A DNA stretch of 64,000 bases, taken from NCBI RefSeq assembly GCF_000215705.1, contig NC_015677.1, positions 570,001 to 634,000 of the forward strand, given 5' to 3'. Of this stretch, positions 43,346-52,179 are shown one piece after another. The stretch comes from Ramlibacter tataouinensis TTB310. GTDB lineage: Bacteria > Pseudomonadota > Gammaproteobacteria > Burkholderiales > Burkholderiaceae_C. How positions within the stretch are numbered: the stretch's first letter is position 1; each line of letters starts with the position of its first letter. The notes beneath the pieces were generated by a model. The model made no database searches. It was not told where the DNA came from and saw nothing but the letters and a program-made list of their open reading frames with translations. A program made the translations under genes and the position numbers.

Positions 43346-44293
43346 TTACTTCTTGCCCAGGCCCAGCCGCGCCGCGCCCTCGGTGTACAGCCGGGTCTTG
43401 TCGGCCATGAAGGCGTCCATCTGCTCCAGGCCGACGTTGACCAGCTCGAAGCCGCTCTTGGCCGCCAGCTCCTTCATCTCGGGATCGTTGTTCAGCGCCA
43501 TCCACAGGTCGGACATGCGCTTGCGCGCCTCCGGCGGCGTGGACTTGGGCATGCCGATGCCGCGGTAGGCGCCGTCCACCCAGTCGACCCCCAGCTCGCG
43601 GAAGGTCGGCACGTCCGGCATCAGCGGGTGGCGCTTTTCCATGGCCACCGCCAGCGGCCGCACCCGGCCCTTGTTGCTGATGGCGAACGGCACGTAGGTC
43701 ATGGCGCCGTCCACCTGCGCGCCCAGCACCGAGGTCGCCATGTCGCCGGTGCCCTTGAACGGCACGTAGATGGTCTTGACGCCGAAGGCGGCGTTCAGGC
43801 GCTCGTGCGCCGCGTGGTTGGCCGAGTTGGTGCCCGAGCCGCCCAGGCTGATCTTGCCGGGGCTGGCCTTGGCCGCCTTGAGGAACTCGTCGAAGTTCTT
43901 GATGGCGCTCTGCTCCGGCACCACCAGGATGTCGGGCGTGTAGTGGAACCAGAACACCGGCAGGATGTCCTGGGTCTTGTACTGCACCTGCCCCTCGATC
44001 GGCTGGAACACGATGTGCGGCAGGTTGATGCCCGCCACGTTCACGCCGTCGCCGGGCAGCTGGTTGATCTGCGTCCACATCAGCGCGCCGCCGGCACCGG
44101 CCTTGTACTGGATGATGGTCTCGACCGCGGGGCACTTCTTCTTGAGCACCAGCTGCTGGTGGCGCGCCGACAGGTCGGACTCGCCGCCCGGCGTGAAGGC
44201 CTGCCAGTACATCACGTTCTTGTCGGGGCAGGGCTGGGCCAGCGCCGCCGAGGCGAGGACCGTGAGTCCCAGGGCCGCCATCCACTGTTTCAT
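43346..44293 (-). CDS. Bug/TctC-family solute-binding protein, partner of dmlA/ttuC-like gene
   Basis: The 315-aa periplasmic protein has a signal peptide (MKQWMAALGLTVLASAALAQ) and a Bug fold (SARHQQLVLKKKCPAVETI, YKAGAGGALMWTQINQL, VPFKGTGDMATSVLGAQVDG). It is more divergent than the other Bug proteins here, having CPDKNVMYWQAF in place of the usual YPSKPIR start. CAGGAGAC sets the ATG at 44293. It lies 43 bp after the tartrate/malate dehydrogenase-like gene on the same strand, so I infer uptake of a hydroxy-dicarboxylate. Confidence 0.88.
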   Translation of the reverse strand: MKQWMAALGLTVLASAALAQPCPDKNVMYWQAFTPGGESDLSARHQQLVLKKKCPAVETIIQYKAGAGGALMWTQINQLPGDGVNVAGINLPHIVFQPIEGQVQYKTQDILPVFWFHYTPDILVVPEQSAIKNFDEFLKAAKASPGKISLGGSGTNSANHAAHERLNAAFGVKTIYVPFKGTGDMATSVLGAQVDGAMTYVPFAISNKGRVRPLAVAMEKRHPLMPDVPTFRELGVDWVDGAYRGIGMPKSTPPEARKRMSDLWMALNNDPEMKELAAKSGFELVNVGLEQMDAFMADKTRLYTEGAARLGLGKK

Positions 44294-44336
44294 CGCTTGT
44301 CTCCTGTTGGGGGTGAAGAGGGGTTGTGGCACGCTC

Positions 44337-45416
44337 TCAGCGCGGATGCAATCGGTGGATCACCGCAGCCGTCACCTCGGCCGTGCCGGCGCGGCCGCCC
44401 AGGTCGCGGGTGTGCAGCCGGCTGTCGGCGGTCACCGCCTCGATGGCCTGCATCAGCCGCTGCGCCGCGGCGCGCTCGCCCAGGTGCTCGAGCAGCATGA
44501 CGCAGCTCCAGAAGGTGCCGACCGGGTTGGCCAGGCCCTTGCCCATGATGTCGAAGGCCGAGCCGTGGATGGGCTCGAACATGCTGGGATAGCGGCGCTC
44601 CGGGTCGATGTTGCCGGTGGGCGCGATGCCCAGGCTGCCGGCCAGGGCGGCCGCCAGGTCGCTCAGGATGTCGGCGTGCAGGTTGGTGGCCACCAGGGTG
44701 TCCAGCGAGGCCGGGCGGTTGACCATGCGCGCGGTGCAGGCGTCCACCAGTTCCTTGTCCCATTTGACGTCGGGGAACTCCCGGCTCACCTGGACCGCGA
44801 TCTCGTCCCACATCACCATGGCATGGCGCTGGGCGTTGGACTTGGTCACCACCGTCAGCAGCTTGCGCGGGCGCGCCTGCGCCAGGCGGAAGGCGTAGCG
44901 CATGATGCGCTCCACGCCGGCGCGCGTCATCATGCTCACGTCGGTCGCCACCTCGATCGGGTGGCCCTGGTGGGCGCGGCCGCCCACGCCCGCGTACTCG
45001 CCCTCGGAGTTCTCGCGCACGATCACCCAGTCCAGGTCGGCCGGCGCGCAGCGCTTGAGCGGCGCGTCGATGCCCGGCAGGATGCGCGTGGGCCGCACGT
45101 TGGCGTACTGGTCGAAGCCCTGGCAGATCTTCAGGCGCAGGCCCCACAGGGTGACGTGGTCGGGGATGTCGGGGTCGCCGGCCGACCCGAACAGGATGGC
45201 GTCCATCCCGCGCAGCGCCTCCAGCCCGTCGGCCGGCATCATCTCGCCGTGTTCGCGGTACCAGTCGCCGCCCCAGCCGAAGCTCTGGAACTCGAAGCGC
45301 AGGCCGTCCTGCGACGCCGCCAGCGCCTGCAGCACCTGCTGCCCCGCGGGGATCACTTCCTTGCCGATGCCGTCGCCGGGGATGCAGGCGATGCGGTAGC
45401 TCTTCCTTGCGCTCAT
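44337..45416 (-). CDS. Tartrate dehydrogenase/decarboxylase or D-malate dehydrogenase
   Basis: The 359-aa enzyme belongs to the isocitrate/isopropylmalate dehydrogenase family. It has IPGDGIGKEVIP at the N terminus, the substrate Arg/Glu region ENSEGEYAG, the metal-binding Asp in NLHADILSDL and FEPIHGSAFDIMGKG. Its closest pattern is TtuC/DmlA (tartrate or D-malate to pyruvate or related products, with NAD). It is divergent from a LysR regulator, as dmlA is from dmlR in E. coli, and is followed by a Bug protein. The exact substrate among D-malate, tartrate and isopropylmalate-like acids is unsure. Confidence 0.9.
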   Translation of the reverse strand: MSARKSYRIACIPGDGIGKEVIPAGQQVLQALAASQDGLRFEFQSFGWGGDWYREHGEMMPADGLEALRGMDAILFGSAGDPDIPDHVTLWGLRLKICQGFDQYANVRPTRILPGIDAPLKRCAPADLDWVIVRENSEGEYAGVGGRAHQGHPIEVATDVSMMTRAGVERIMRYAFRLAQARPRKLLTVVTKSNAQRHAMVMWDEIAVQVSREFPDVKWDKELVDACTARMVNRPASLDTLVATNLHADILSDLAAALAGSLGIAPTGNIDPERRYPSMFEPIHGSAFDIMGKGLANPVGTFWSCVMLLEHLGERAAAQRLMQAIEAVTADSRLHTRDLGGRAGTAEVTAAVIHRLHPR

Positions 45417-45511
45417 GGGCGGTTTCCTCGTTGCCAGGGGCGCATGGTGCGCGCGGCCATGCGGGAAACAATGCGACAGAATTCAAACCATTCTGAACCT
45501 GGAGTTCACCA

Positions 45512-46420
45512 ATGGCGGCACCGCGCGCGGCCTCGGCCGACATGCAGTTCTTCGGCACCCTGGTGCGCTGCGGCAGCCTGGCCGCGGCGGCGCGCGAGCT
45601 GCAGGTCACGCCGCCGGCGGTGAGCAAGCGCCTGGCGCAGCTGGAGCAGCACCTGGGTACGCGGTTGCTCAGCCGCACCACGCGCCGCATCGGCCTCACC
45701 GCCGAAGGCGAGGCCTACCTGGCCCACGCGCGCCGCATCCTGGCCGAGATCGCGGCCGTCGAGCGCGAGCTGCAGGGCGCGCGCGAGCAGCCCGCCGGCC
45801 TGCTGCGCGTGAACGCCACGCTGGGCTTCGGCCGCCTGCACATCGCGCCGCTGGTGGCCAGCTTCGTGCGCGGGCACCCGGGCGTGCAGGTGCAATTGCA
45901 GCTGTCGGCCAGCCCGCCGCCGCTGACGCAGGACGCGTTCGACGTCTGCGTGCGCTTCGGCGAGCCGCCCGACGCGCGCGTCATCGCCCGCCTGCTGGCG
46001 CCCAACCGCCGCCTGCTGTGCGCCTCGCCCGGCTACCTGGCCCGGCGCGGCACGCCCCGGGCCCCGGCCGACCTGGCGCGCCACGACACCATCGCCATCC
46101 GCCAGGGCGACGAGGCCTACGGCGTATGGCGGCTGCGCTCGGGCAGGCGCACCGAGACCGTCAAGGTGCACGGACCCTTGAGCAGCAACGACGGCGAGAT
46201 CGCCGTGCAGTGGGCGCTGGCCGGCCACGGCATCGTGCTGCGGGCGGAGTGGGACATCGCCCGCTACCTCCGCAGCGGACGGCTGCGCGAGGTGCTGCCG
46301 AACTGGCAGACGCCGCCGGCGGATGTGTACGCGGTGTACCCGGTGCAGGCGCAGGGCGCGGCCCGGGTGCGGGCGTTCGTGGAGTACCTGGCGGCGGAGT
46401 TGGGCAAGGCAACGGGGTAG
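45512..46420 (+). CDS. LysR-family regulator, DmlR-like
   Basis: The 302-aa protein has an N-terminal winged helix (about 10-68, with LAAAARELQVTPPAVSKRLAQLE) and a substrate-binding domain of the CrgA/DmlR type (VNATLGFGRLHIAPLV, VRFGEPPDARVIARLL). It is divergent from the dmlA/ttuC-like gene over 95 bp, so it very probably activates that gene with its organic-acid substrate. A short dyad TTCA-N8-TGAA (45482-45497) lies in the gap, but it is weak. GGAG lies upstream of the ATG. Confidence 0.9.
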   Translation: MAAPRAASADMQFFGTLVRCGSLAAAARELQVTPPAVSKRLAQLEQHLGTRLLSRTTRRIGLTAEGEAYLAHARRILAEIAAVERELQGAREQPAGLLRVNATLGFGRLHIAPLVASFVRGHPGVQVQLQLSASPPPLTQDAFDVCVRFGEPPDARVIARLLAPNRRLLCASPGYLARRGTPRAPADLARHDTIAIRQGDEAYGVWRLRSGRRTETVKVHGPLSSNDGEIAVQWALAGHGIVLRAEWDIARYLRSGRLREVLPNWQTPPADVYAVYPVQAQGAARVRAFVEYLAAELGKATG

Positions 46421-46437
46421 GATGCCCTTTGTCGACC

Positions 46438-47149
46438 ATGTCTGAAGAGCCGCAGCGTCTGTCCAAGGTGGTTGCGGCCCGGGTGCCCTGCTCGCGCCGC
46501 GAGGCGGAGCAGTACATCGCCGAAGGCTGGGTGCGCGTGGACGGCAGGGGTGGAAGAGCCGCAGTTCCGGGTGGCCGGCGAGCGCGTCGACATCGATCCG
46601 CAGGCCCGCCTGCAGGCCACGACGCCCGCCACGCTGCTGATGCACAAGCCGGCGGGGATGAGCACAACCCAGGCGCAGGCGCTGCTGGGCGCGGCAACCC
46701 ACTGGGCCGGCGACACCTCGGGCATCCGCCGGGTCAAGAGCCATGCCGTCGGGCTCGCGGCGCTGCTGGCGCTGCCGGTGCAGGCCAGCGGGCTGTCGGT
46801 CTTCAGCCAGGACGGGCGCATCGTGCGCAAGCTCAACGAGGACGCGGGCTTGATCGAGCAGGAGCTGGTCGCGCAGGTGGCCGGTACCCTCGCGCCCGAG
46901 GGCCTGGCTCTGCTGTGCCGGGGCCTGGTGTTCGAGGGCCGTGCCCTGCCGCCGGCACGCGTGAGCTGGCAGAGCGAGGCGCGCCTGCGCTTGGCCCTCA
47001 AGGGCATCGCGCCCGAGTGGGTGCCCTGGATGTGCGCGCAGGTGGGTCTCGAGCTCACGGCGCTCAAACGCATCCGTATCGGGCGCGTGCCCATGGCCGG
47101 GCTGCCACCGGGCCAGTGGCGCTATCTCCCGCCGGGCGAACGGTTCTAG
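46438..47149 (+). pseudogene. S4-domain rRNA pseudouridine synthase-like gene, frameshifted
   Basis: The coding frame starts at ATG 46438 with an S4 RNA-binding domain (LSKVVAARVPCSRREAEQYIAEGWVRVDG). It breaks at a run of four G (46547-46550). Removing one G joins it to the frame that continues EEPQFRVAGERVDIDP and ends at 47149, giving a 236-aa RsuA/RluF-like protein. The enzyme would modify a uridine in rRNA. In the second half the family motif LDxxTSGL reads LPVQASGL, so the catalytic Asp also looks missing. The break may be a sequencing error, a real lesion, or programmed slippage. Confidence 0.75.
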
Positions 47150-47274
47150 CCTCGGGCCGCAAGGGATTGCCCGCATGAACCTGGGTGGCTCGTGCCACTA
47201 GCATGCTTGCGACTCGCGCGATGAGGGCGCATCGCCGAGCCGCTCCTCATAGCGCATCCACAAAGGGAGACTCC

Positions 47275-48258
47275 ATGCGAAAGATCGCGAAAACGCTGCT
47301 GGGCCTGGCCTTCACGGCCGCCTGCCTGCTCTCCGGGACCGCGGTCCTGGCGCAGGCCTACCCCTCCAAGCCGATCAGGATGATCGTCCCCTTCCCCGCG
47401 GGAGGCACGACCGACATCGTGGCGCGCATCGTGGCGCAGCGCATGTCCGAGTCGATGGGGCAGCCGGTGCTGGTGGAAAACCGGGGCGGCGCGGGCGGTG
47501 CCATCGGCGCGGACGTGGTCGCCAAGGCGCCGCCCGACGGCTACACCATCATGATGCACAACCTCACCTTCCCGCTGTCGTCGGTCGCGCAGACGCTGTC
47601 CAAGCGCTCGCCCTTCAACCCGGAGACGGATTTCGAGGGAGTGGCCATCGCGGTGTACGTGCCGTTCGTGTGGACCGCCCATCCCGGCGTGCCGGCCAAG
47701 GATTTGCGTGAGCTCGGCAACCTGCTGCGCGGCAGCCCCGGCCTGCAGTACAACTACGGCTCCACCGGGCCGGGCTCCACCATGCACGTGCTGGGCGAGG
47801 CCTTCAAGCGCGACGCCAAGGTCCAGATGGAGCACGTGCCCTTCAAGGGCGCCGCGCCGCTGAAGCAGGAGCTGCTCGCCGGCCGCCTGCAGGTCGGCGG
47901 CGACCAGCTCTCCTCGTCGCTGGCCGAGATCAAGGCGGGCACGCTGAAGGCGCTGGCCACCACGGCTTCGAAGCGGATCCCCGGCCTGCCCGACGTGCCG
48001 ACGGTGAGGGAGCTGGGCTTCCCCAACCTGGAGCTGGAAGGCTGGAACGGCGTATTCGCCCCCGCCAAGACGCCCAGGGAGGTGCTGGACCGGCTGAACC
48101 GCGAGGTGGTGGCGGCGGTCAAACACCCCGACGTGCAGAAGCGCCTGGCCGACATGGGCGCGGAGGCGGTGGGCTCGACCGGCGCCGAGCAGGACGCCAT
48201 CTTCCGCCGCCAGATGGACCAGTTCCGGCCCATCATCCGCGACATGAAGATCGACTAG
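47275..48258 (+). CDS. Bug/TctC-family solute-binding protein
   Basis: The 327-aa protein starts at the ATG after AAAGGGAGACTCC. It has a signal peptide (MRKIAKTLLGLAFTAACLL, cut near VLAQ) and canonical Bug motifs (YPSKPIRMIVPFPAGGTTDIVARIV, ENRGGAGGAIGADVVAKAPPDGYTI, VPFKGAAPLKQELLAGRLQ). It should bind a carboxylate in the periplasm. It is convergent with the 3-hydroxyisobutyrate-dehydrogenase-like gene and overlaps it by 4 bp at the stops. No TctAB genes are near. Confidence 0.9.
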   Translation: MRKIAKTLLGLAFTAACLLSGTAVLAQAYPSKPIRMIVPFPAGGTTDIVARIVAQRMSESMGQPVLVENRGGAGGAIGADVVAKAPPDGYTIMMHNLTFPLSSVAQTLSKRSPFNPETDFEGVAIAVYVPFVWTAHPGVPAKDLRELGNLLRGSPGLQYNYGSTGPGSTMHVLGEAFKRDAKVQMEHVPFKGAAPLKQELLAGRLQVGGDQLSSSLAEIKAGTLKALATTASKRIPGLPDVPTVRELGFPNLELEGWNGVFAPAKTPREVLDRLNREVVAAVKHPDVQKRLADMGAEAVGSTGAEQDAIFRRQMDQFRPIIRDMKID

Positions 48259-49145
48259 GCCCGGCCGGCGTCCTTCAGCCACCAGACCGGCAGCTGCGCG
48301 CAGTCGGCCTGCGCCAGCCCCTGGTCCATGGCCGAGCGCAGGCTCTGGGCCGTGCGCGCGGTGAGCGGCAGCTGCCGGTGCAGGCTGCCGGCCAGCTCCA
48401 GCATCTTCTGCACGTCCTTGTGCATGGTGGCGATGTCCACGGTCACCGCGCCGCCCGCGTCGCCGGCCAGCGCCTGGGCGATCATGCCCCCGCGCACCTT
48501 CAGCATGTTCGGTCCGCCCGACGAGTCGGACAGGATGTCGATGACGCGCGCCGGGTCCAGCTGCAGCGGCTGCACCAGGGAGAGCGCCTCTCCCAGGGTC
48601 TGCCAGTAGACCATCAGCGGCAGGTTGACCGCCAGCTTCATGGTGGCGCCCGCGCCATGCGGGCCCACGTGCTCCACACGCCGGCACAGCTGCGACAGCA
48701 GCTCGCGCGCACGCTCCACGTCCTGCGCCGCGCCGCCGGCAAAGCCCATCAGCTTGCCCTCCCTGGCCGGGCCCACGCTGCCGCCCACCGGGCACTCGAC
48801 GTAGGAAGCGCCGGCCGCGGCCGCGCGGGAGGCGAGCTCTTGCTGCTTGGCCGGCGCCACCGTGCTCATCTCGATGAACAGCTTGCCGGTACAGGACCCC
48901 GACAACAGCCCGGACGGCGAGAGGTAGACCTCGTCCAGCGCCTTCTCGTCGGTGAGGAAGGTGATCACCGTGTCCACGGCCGCCGCGAGCTCGCGCGGGG
49001 ACGCCGCCCAGCCAAGACCGCTGTCCAGCAGCGGCTGCGCACGTTGCCGGGTGCGGTTCCACACACTGACCCCGTGCCCGAGGGAGCTCAGCCGCGCGGC
49101 CACCACGCCGCCCATCTTGCCCGTCCCGGCGATGCCGACCTTCAT
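48255..49145 (-). CDS. NAD(P)-dependent beta-hydroxyacid dehydrogenase
   Basis: The 296-aa protein belongs to the 3-hydroxyisobutyrate/6-phosphogluconate dehydrogenase superfamily. It has the nucleotide site KVGIAGTGKMGGVVAARL at the N terminus, a substrate loop VECPVGGSVGPAREGKL, and the catalytic Lys in GAGATMKLAVN. It could reduce or oxidise a beta-hydroxy acid such as 3-hydroxyisobutyrate or tartronate semialdehyde. The start is set by AAGGAGATCGC. It overlaps the Bug gene at its 3' end and is divergent from the next hydrolase. Confidence 0.88.
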   Translation of the reverse strand: MKVGIAGTGKMGGVVAARLSSLGHGVSVWNRTRQRAQPLLDSGLGWAASPRELAAAVDTVITFLTDEKALDEVYLSPSGLLSGSCTGKLFIEMSTVAPAKQQELASRAAAAGASYVECPVGGSVGPAREGKLMGFAGGAAQDVERARELLSQLCRRVEHVGPHGAGATMKLAVNLPLMVYWQTLGEALSLVQPLQLDPARVIDILSDSSGGPNMLKVRGGMIAQALAGDAGGAVTVDIATMHKDVQKMLELAGSLHRQLPLTARTAQSLRSAMDQGLAQADCAQLPVWWLKDAGRA

Positions 49146-49240
49146 GCGATCTCCTTGAAAGCGCGATGGAATGATAGCCAGCATGCCGTGCCGCGGCCGC
49201 CGGTGATGCCTTGTTCCACCTGCGGTATGGTGTCGCCCGC

Positions 49241-50086
49241 ATGAGCGCCGTTCCCGCTACCGACGACCCCGCAGTCCTGCTCGCCCACGCCACCACGCTG
49301 ACCACGCCCTGCGGCACGGGTCACATGGTGTGGCGGCGCTGGGGCGCCGGCCGGCCGCTGGTGCTGCTGCATGGCGGCAGCGGCAGCTGGACCCACTGGA
49401 TCCGCTCGATCGCGCCGCTCACTGCCGCCGGCCGCGAGCTGTGGGTGCCCGACCTGCCGGGGTTCGGCGACTCGGACGTGCCGCCCGGCGGCGGCGATGC
49501 CGACGCGGTGGCGCCGGTGCTGCTGCAGGGGCTGGCAACGCTGTTCGGCGCGCAGCCGGTCGAGGTGGCGGCCTTCTCGTTCGGCAGCCTGGTGGCCAGC
49601 CTGGCCGAGGCGCAGGCGCCGGGCCACATCGCGAGGCTGGTGATCGTGGGCGCGCCGGCGCTGGCGCTGGCCCAGCCGCTGCGGCTGCGCCTGTGGCAGC
49701 ACCTGGAGGGCGAGGCCGCCCGGCGCGAGGTGCACCGGCACAACCTCGGGGTGCTGATGCTGGCCGACGCGGCCCGCATCACCGAGGCCACAGTGGACCT
49801 GCACGCCGCCAACATGGCCCGCGACCGCCTGCGCGAGCGCCGGCTGGTGCGCACCGATGCGATGGCGCGCGCGCTGCGGGCGCTGCGCTGCCCGCTGCAC
49901 GCGATCTACGGCCGCCACGACGCCTTGTACGCCGACCGCTGGCCGCAGCTGCAGGCGCTGCTGGAGGGCATGCCGGCGCTGCGCAGCCTGCGCTTCGTCG
50001 AGGACGCCGGGCACTGGGTGCAGTACGAGGCGCCGGAGGGCTTCCACGCCTTGCTGGCGCAGGCGCTCGGGGGCGGGTGCCCGTAG
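49241..50086 (+). CDS. Alpha/beta hydrolase
   Basis: The 281-aa cytosolic protein has the oxyanion segment VLLHGGSGSWTHW (about residues 41-53), the nucleophile elbow AFSFGS (about 110-115, Ala in place of the first Gly), the acid in YGRHDALY and the catalytic His in EDAGHWVQYEAPEGF. This is the standard triad order. It may be an esterase or C-C hydrolase of an aromatic or carboxylate pathway. The ATG at 49241 is preferred over one ten codons earlier. The substrate is unknown. Confidence 0.86.
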   Translation: MSAVPATDDPAVLLAHATTLTTPCGTGHMVWRRWGAGRPLVLLHGGSGSWTHWIRSIAPLTAAGRELWVPDLPGFGDSDVPPGGGDADAVAPVLLQGLATLFGAQPVEVAAFSFGSLVASLAEAQAPGHIARLVIVGAPALALAQPLRLRLWQHLEGEAARREVHRHNLGVLMLADAARITEATVDLHAANMARDRLRERRLVRTDAMARALRALRCPLHAIYGRHDALYADRWPQLQALLEGMPALRSLRFVEDAGHWVQYEAPEGFHALLAQALGGGCP

Positions 50087-50123
50087 CTGGCTGGCCAGCG
50101 GGCGTGGGACACTGCGCGCCGAT

Positions 50124-51350
50124 ATGCGATCAACAAGCAACCTGACGCCCCTTGCCATCGTCCTGGCGGGGCTGGTTGCCCTCGGTGTGGCGATGGGCAT
50201 AGGCCGGTTCGCGTTCACGCCGCTGCTGCCCATGATGCTGGCGGAGCGGTCCGTGGACCTGCCGGGCGCGAGCCTGCTGGCCAGCGCCAACTACCTCGGC
50301 TACCTGGTCGGTGCACTGGCCTGCACGTTCCAGCCCTGGATCTGGCGCCGCCTCGGCCTGTCCGCCGCCGTGAACGGGCCGGCGCTGGTGCGCGGCGGGC
50401 TGGTCGCCACCGCGCTGCTCACGCTGGGCATGGCACTGCACATGCCCGCCGCGTGGACCCTGCTGCGCTTCGCCGCCGGCGTGGCGAGCGCCGTGGTCTT
50501 CCTCTACACGTCCGGCTTCTGCCTGGAGCAGCTGGCACGCCGCGCGGTCCCGGCCATGGGGGCGCTGATCTATGTCGGGCCCGGCCTGGGCATCGTCGCC
50601 AGCGGACTCGCGGCGACCGCCCTGGTGCAGATGGAAGCGCCGGCCGCCGCGGGCTGGCTGACGTTCGGCCTGCTGGCCGCACTGCTGACGGCCGCGGTGT
50701 GGCGGGTCTTCGATGCAAGCCGCGGCATCCCCGCGCCGGCGCCGGCGGCCGGCGGCGCGGGGCAGGCGCGGGCGCACGTGGCGGCCGGCGCCGGCGAGAT
50801 GGGCCTGCTCACGCTGGCTTATGGCCTGGCCGGCATCGGCTACATCATCACCGCCACTTTCCTGCCCGTGATCGCCCGCCAGGCCTTGCCCGGGTCGCAC
50901 TGGCTGGACCTGTTCTGGCCGCTGTTCGGAACCGGGGTGATGCTCGGCGCCCTGGGCGCGTCGCGGCTGCGTCCCGGAGCCGACCTGCGGCTGCGGCTGG
51001 CGGGCTGCTATGTCATCCAGGCCGTCGGCGTGGCCGCGAGCCTCGTCAGCCCCACGCTGGCCGGCTTCGCGATCGGCAGCCTGCTGCTGGGGCTGCCCTT
51101 CACGGCCATCACGTTCTTCGCGATGCAGGAGGTCAGGCGCGTGCGGCCCCTGCAGGCCACCAGCTTCATGGGCCTGCTCACCGCCTCGTACGGGCTGGGC
51201 CAGATCGTGGGTCCGCCGCTGGCCGCCTGGCTGGTGGCGCGCAGCGCGAGTGCGGCGGTCGGATTCGGCATCTCGCTGTGGATCGCGAGCGCACTGCTGG
51301 TGCTCGGCGCGGCGGTGTACCTGGTGATCGCGCGTCGCTACCCCGTGTGA
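50124..51350 (+). CDS. MFS transporter, YbfB/YjiJ family
   Basis: The 408-aa protein has twelve hydrophobic segments. The first is followed by GVAMGIGRFAFTPLLPMM, the clear signature of the YbfB/YjiJ group of the major facilitator superfamily. It should be an inner-membrane exporter or importer of unknown small molecules. It starts 37 bp after the hydrolase and probably belongs to the same transcript, which hints that it moves a substrate or product of that enzyme. Confidence 0.9.
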   Translation: MRSTSNLTPLAIVLAGLVALGVAMGIGRFAFTPLLPMMLAERSVDLPGASLLASANYLGYLVGALACTFQPWIWRRLGLSAAVNGPALVRGGLVATALLTLGMALHMPAAWTLLRFAAGVASAVVFLYTSGFCLEQLARRAVPAMGALIYVGPGLGIVASGLAATALVQMEAPAAAGWLTFGLLAALLTAAVWRVFDASRGIPAPAPAAGGAGQARAHVAAGAGEMGLLTLAYGLAGIGYIITATFLPVIARQALPGSHWLDLFWPLFGTGVMLGALGASRLRPGADLRLRLAGCYVIQAVGVAASLVSPTLAGFAIGSLLLGLPFTAITFFAMQEVRRVRPLQATSFMGLLTASYGLGQIVGPPLAAWLVARSASAAVGFGISLWIASALLVLGAAVYLVIARRYPV

Positions 51351-51392
51351 GGGTGCTCGGCGGCCTCGGCCGCGAACACCCGCGCGAGGCGG

Positions 51393-52070
51393 TTACTGGA
51401 CCGAGAAATAGAGGTAGCTTCCGGATTCGATCGTGGCCTGCCGGTCCCCGCGAACCACGGTGGCCTGGACGAATGCCACGTAGGTGCCCCTGCTGGTCGG
51501 TGTTCCGCTGACGGTGCCGGTCTGCGGGTCCAGGCTGACTCCGGGCGGCAGGCTGGACGGGGTTGCACCTGCCACATTCGGGCGGATCCGGAAGTTGGTG
51601 ACTGCATCCCCCGGCAGCGTGCCGGAAACGGTCGGAGTCAGCGGGGTGATCGCCGTGCCGAAGGTCGTCGTGCCCGACGAGAAGGGGTAGCTCAGGCGAA
51701 TGTCAGTGCTGATCCGGAAGGACGGGACCTGCGTGAGCGTGCCTTCGTAGCCGGCGACGGTGAGTTCGGAAAACACCAAGTAGTTGCCGGCTTGGGCGGC
51801 ATAGCCGCCGATGGCACCGTCCGAAGTGGAAAAGGTGAACCCCTGCGGCAGCGGGCCTGACTCGGACTTGTGCCGGAACGACGGCTTGCGCCCGTCCAGC
51901 CCGGACACGACCGGCCGGACGTCCACGCTCTGGAAAAGCTGCAGCTCGGTGGTCTGCGGATAGTTGAACGACACGTACAGGTCGCCCTCCGGTTCGTCAC
52001 TGCCGCCTCCGCAGGCGGTCAGGAGCAGGGCGCAGGCAAGCGCGGCTTGCAGATGGCGACGACGACCCAT
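51393..52070 (-). CDS. Lipoprotein with putative Ig-like fold repeats
   Basis: The 225-aa protein has a lipoprotein signal (basic MGRRRHLQ, hydrophobic core, lipobox LLTAC followed by GGGS), so it should be anchored to the outer membrane. The rest is rich in strands. It holds two similar segments, LPQGFTFSTSDGAIGGYA and LPPGVSLDPQTGTVSGTP, the GxL/T-GxixGTP pattern of bacterial putative Ig (He_PIG) domains. GGAGAAGAGA directly before the ATG at 52070 sets the start. The function is unknown, possibly surface adhesion. Confidence 0.82.
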   Translation of the reverse strand: MGRRRHLQAALACALLLTACGGGSDEPEGDLYVSFNYPQTTELQLFQSVDVRPVVSGLDGRKPSFRHKSESGPLPQGFTFSTSDGAIGGYAAQAGNYLVFSELTVAGYEGTLTQVPSFRISTDIRLSYPFSSGTTTFGTAITPLTPTVSGTLPGDAVTNFRIRPNVAGATPSSLPPGVSLDPQTGTVSGTPTSRGTYVAFVQATVVRGDRQATIESGSYLYFSVQ

Positions 52071-52179
52071 TCTCTTCTCCATGTAACAAGAAGTCACATT
52101 AAAGCAGAGCATCAGCGGGATGCGAAGCGCGGCACGCCATGTGTCGTATGGCGGCGACTCGCGCCTCCGCGAGGTCTGG

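Noticed and set aside
45482..45497. Dyad TTCA-N8-TGAA before the DmlR-like gene
   Set aside because: It is short, does not meet the T-N11-A form, and sits very close to the start codon. It is too weak to annotate.
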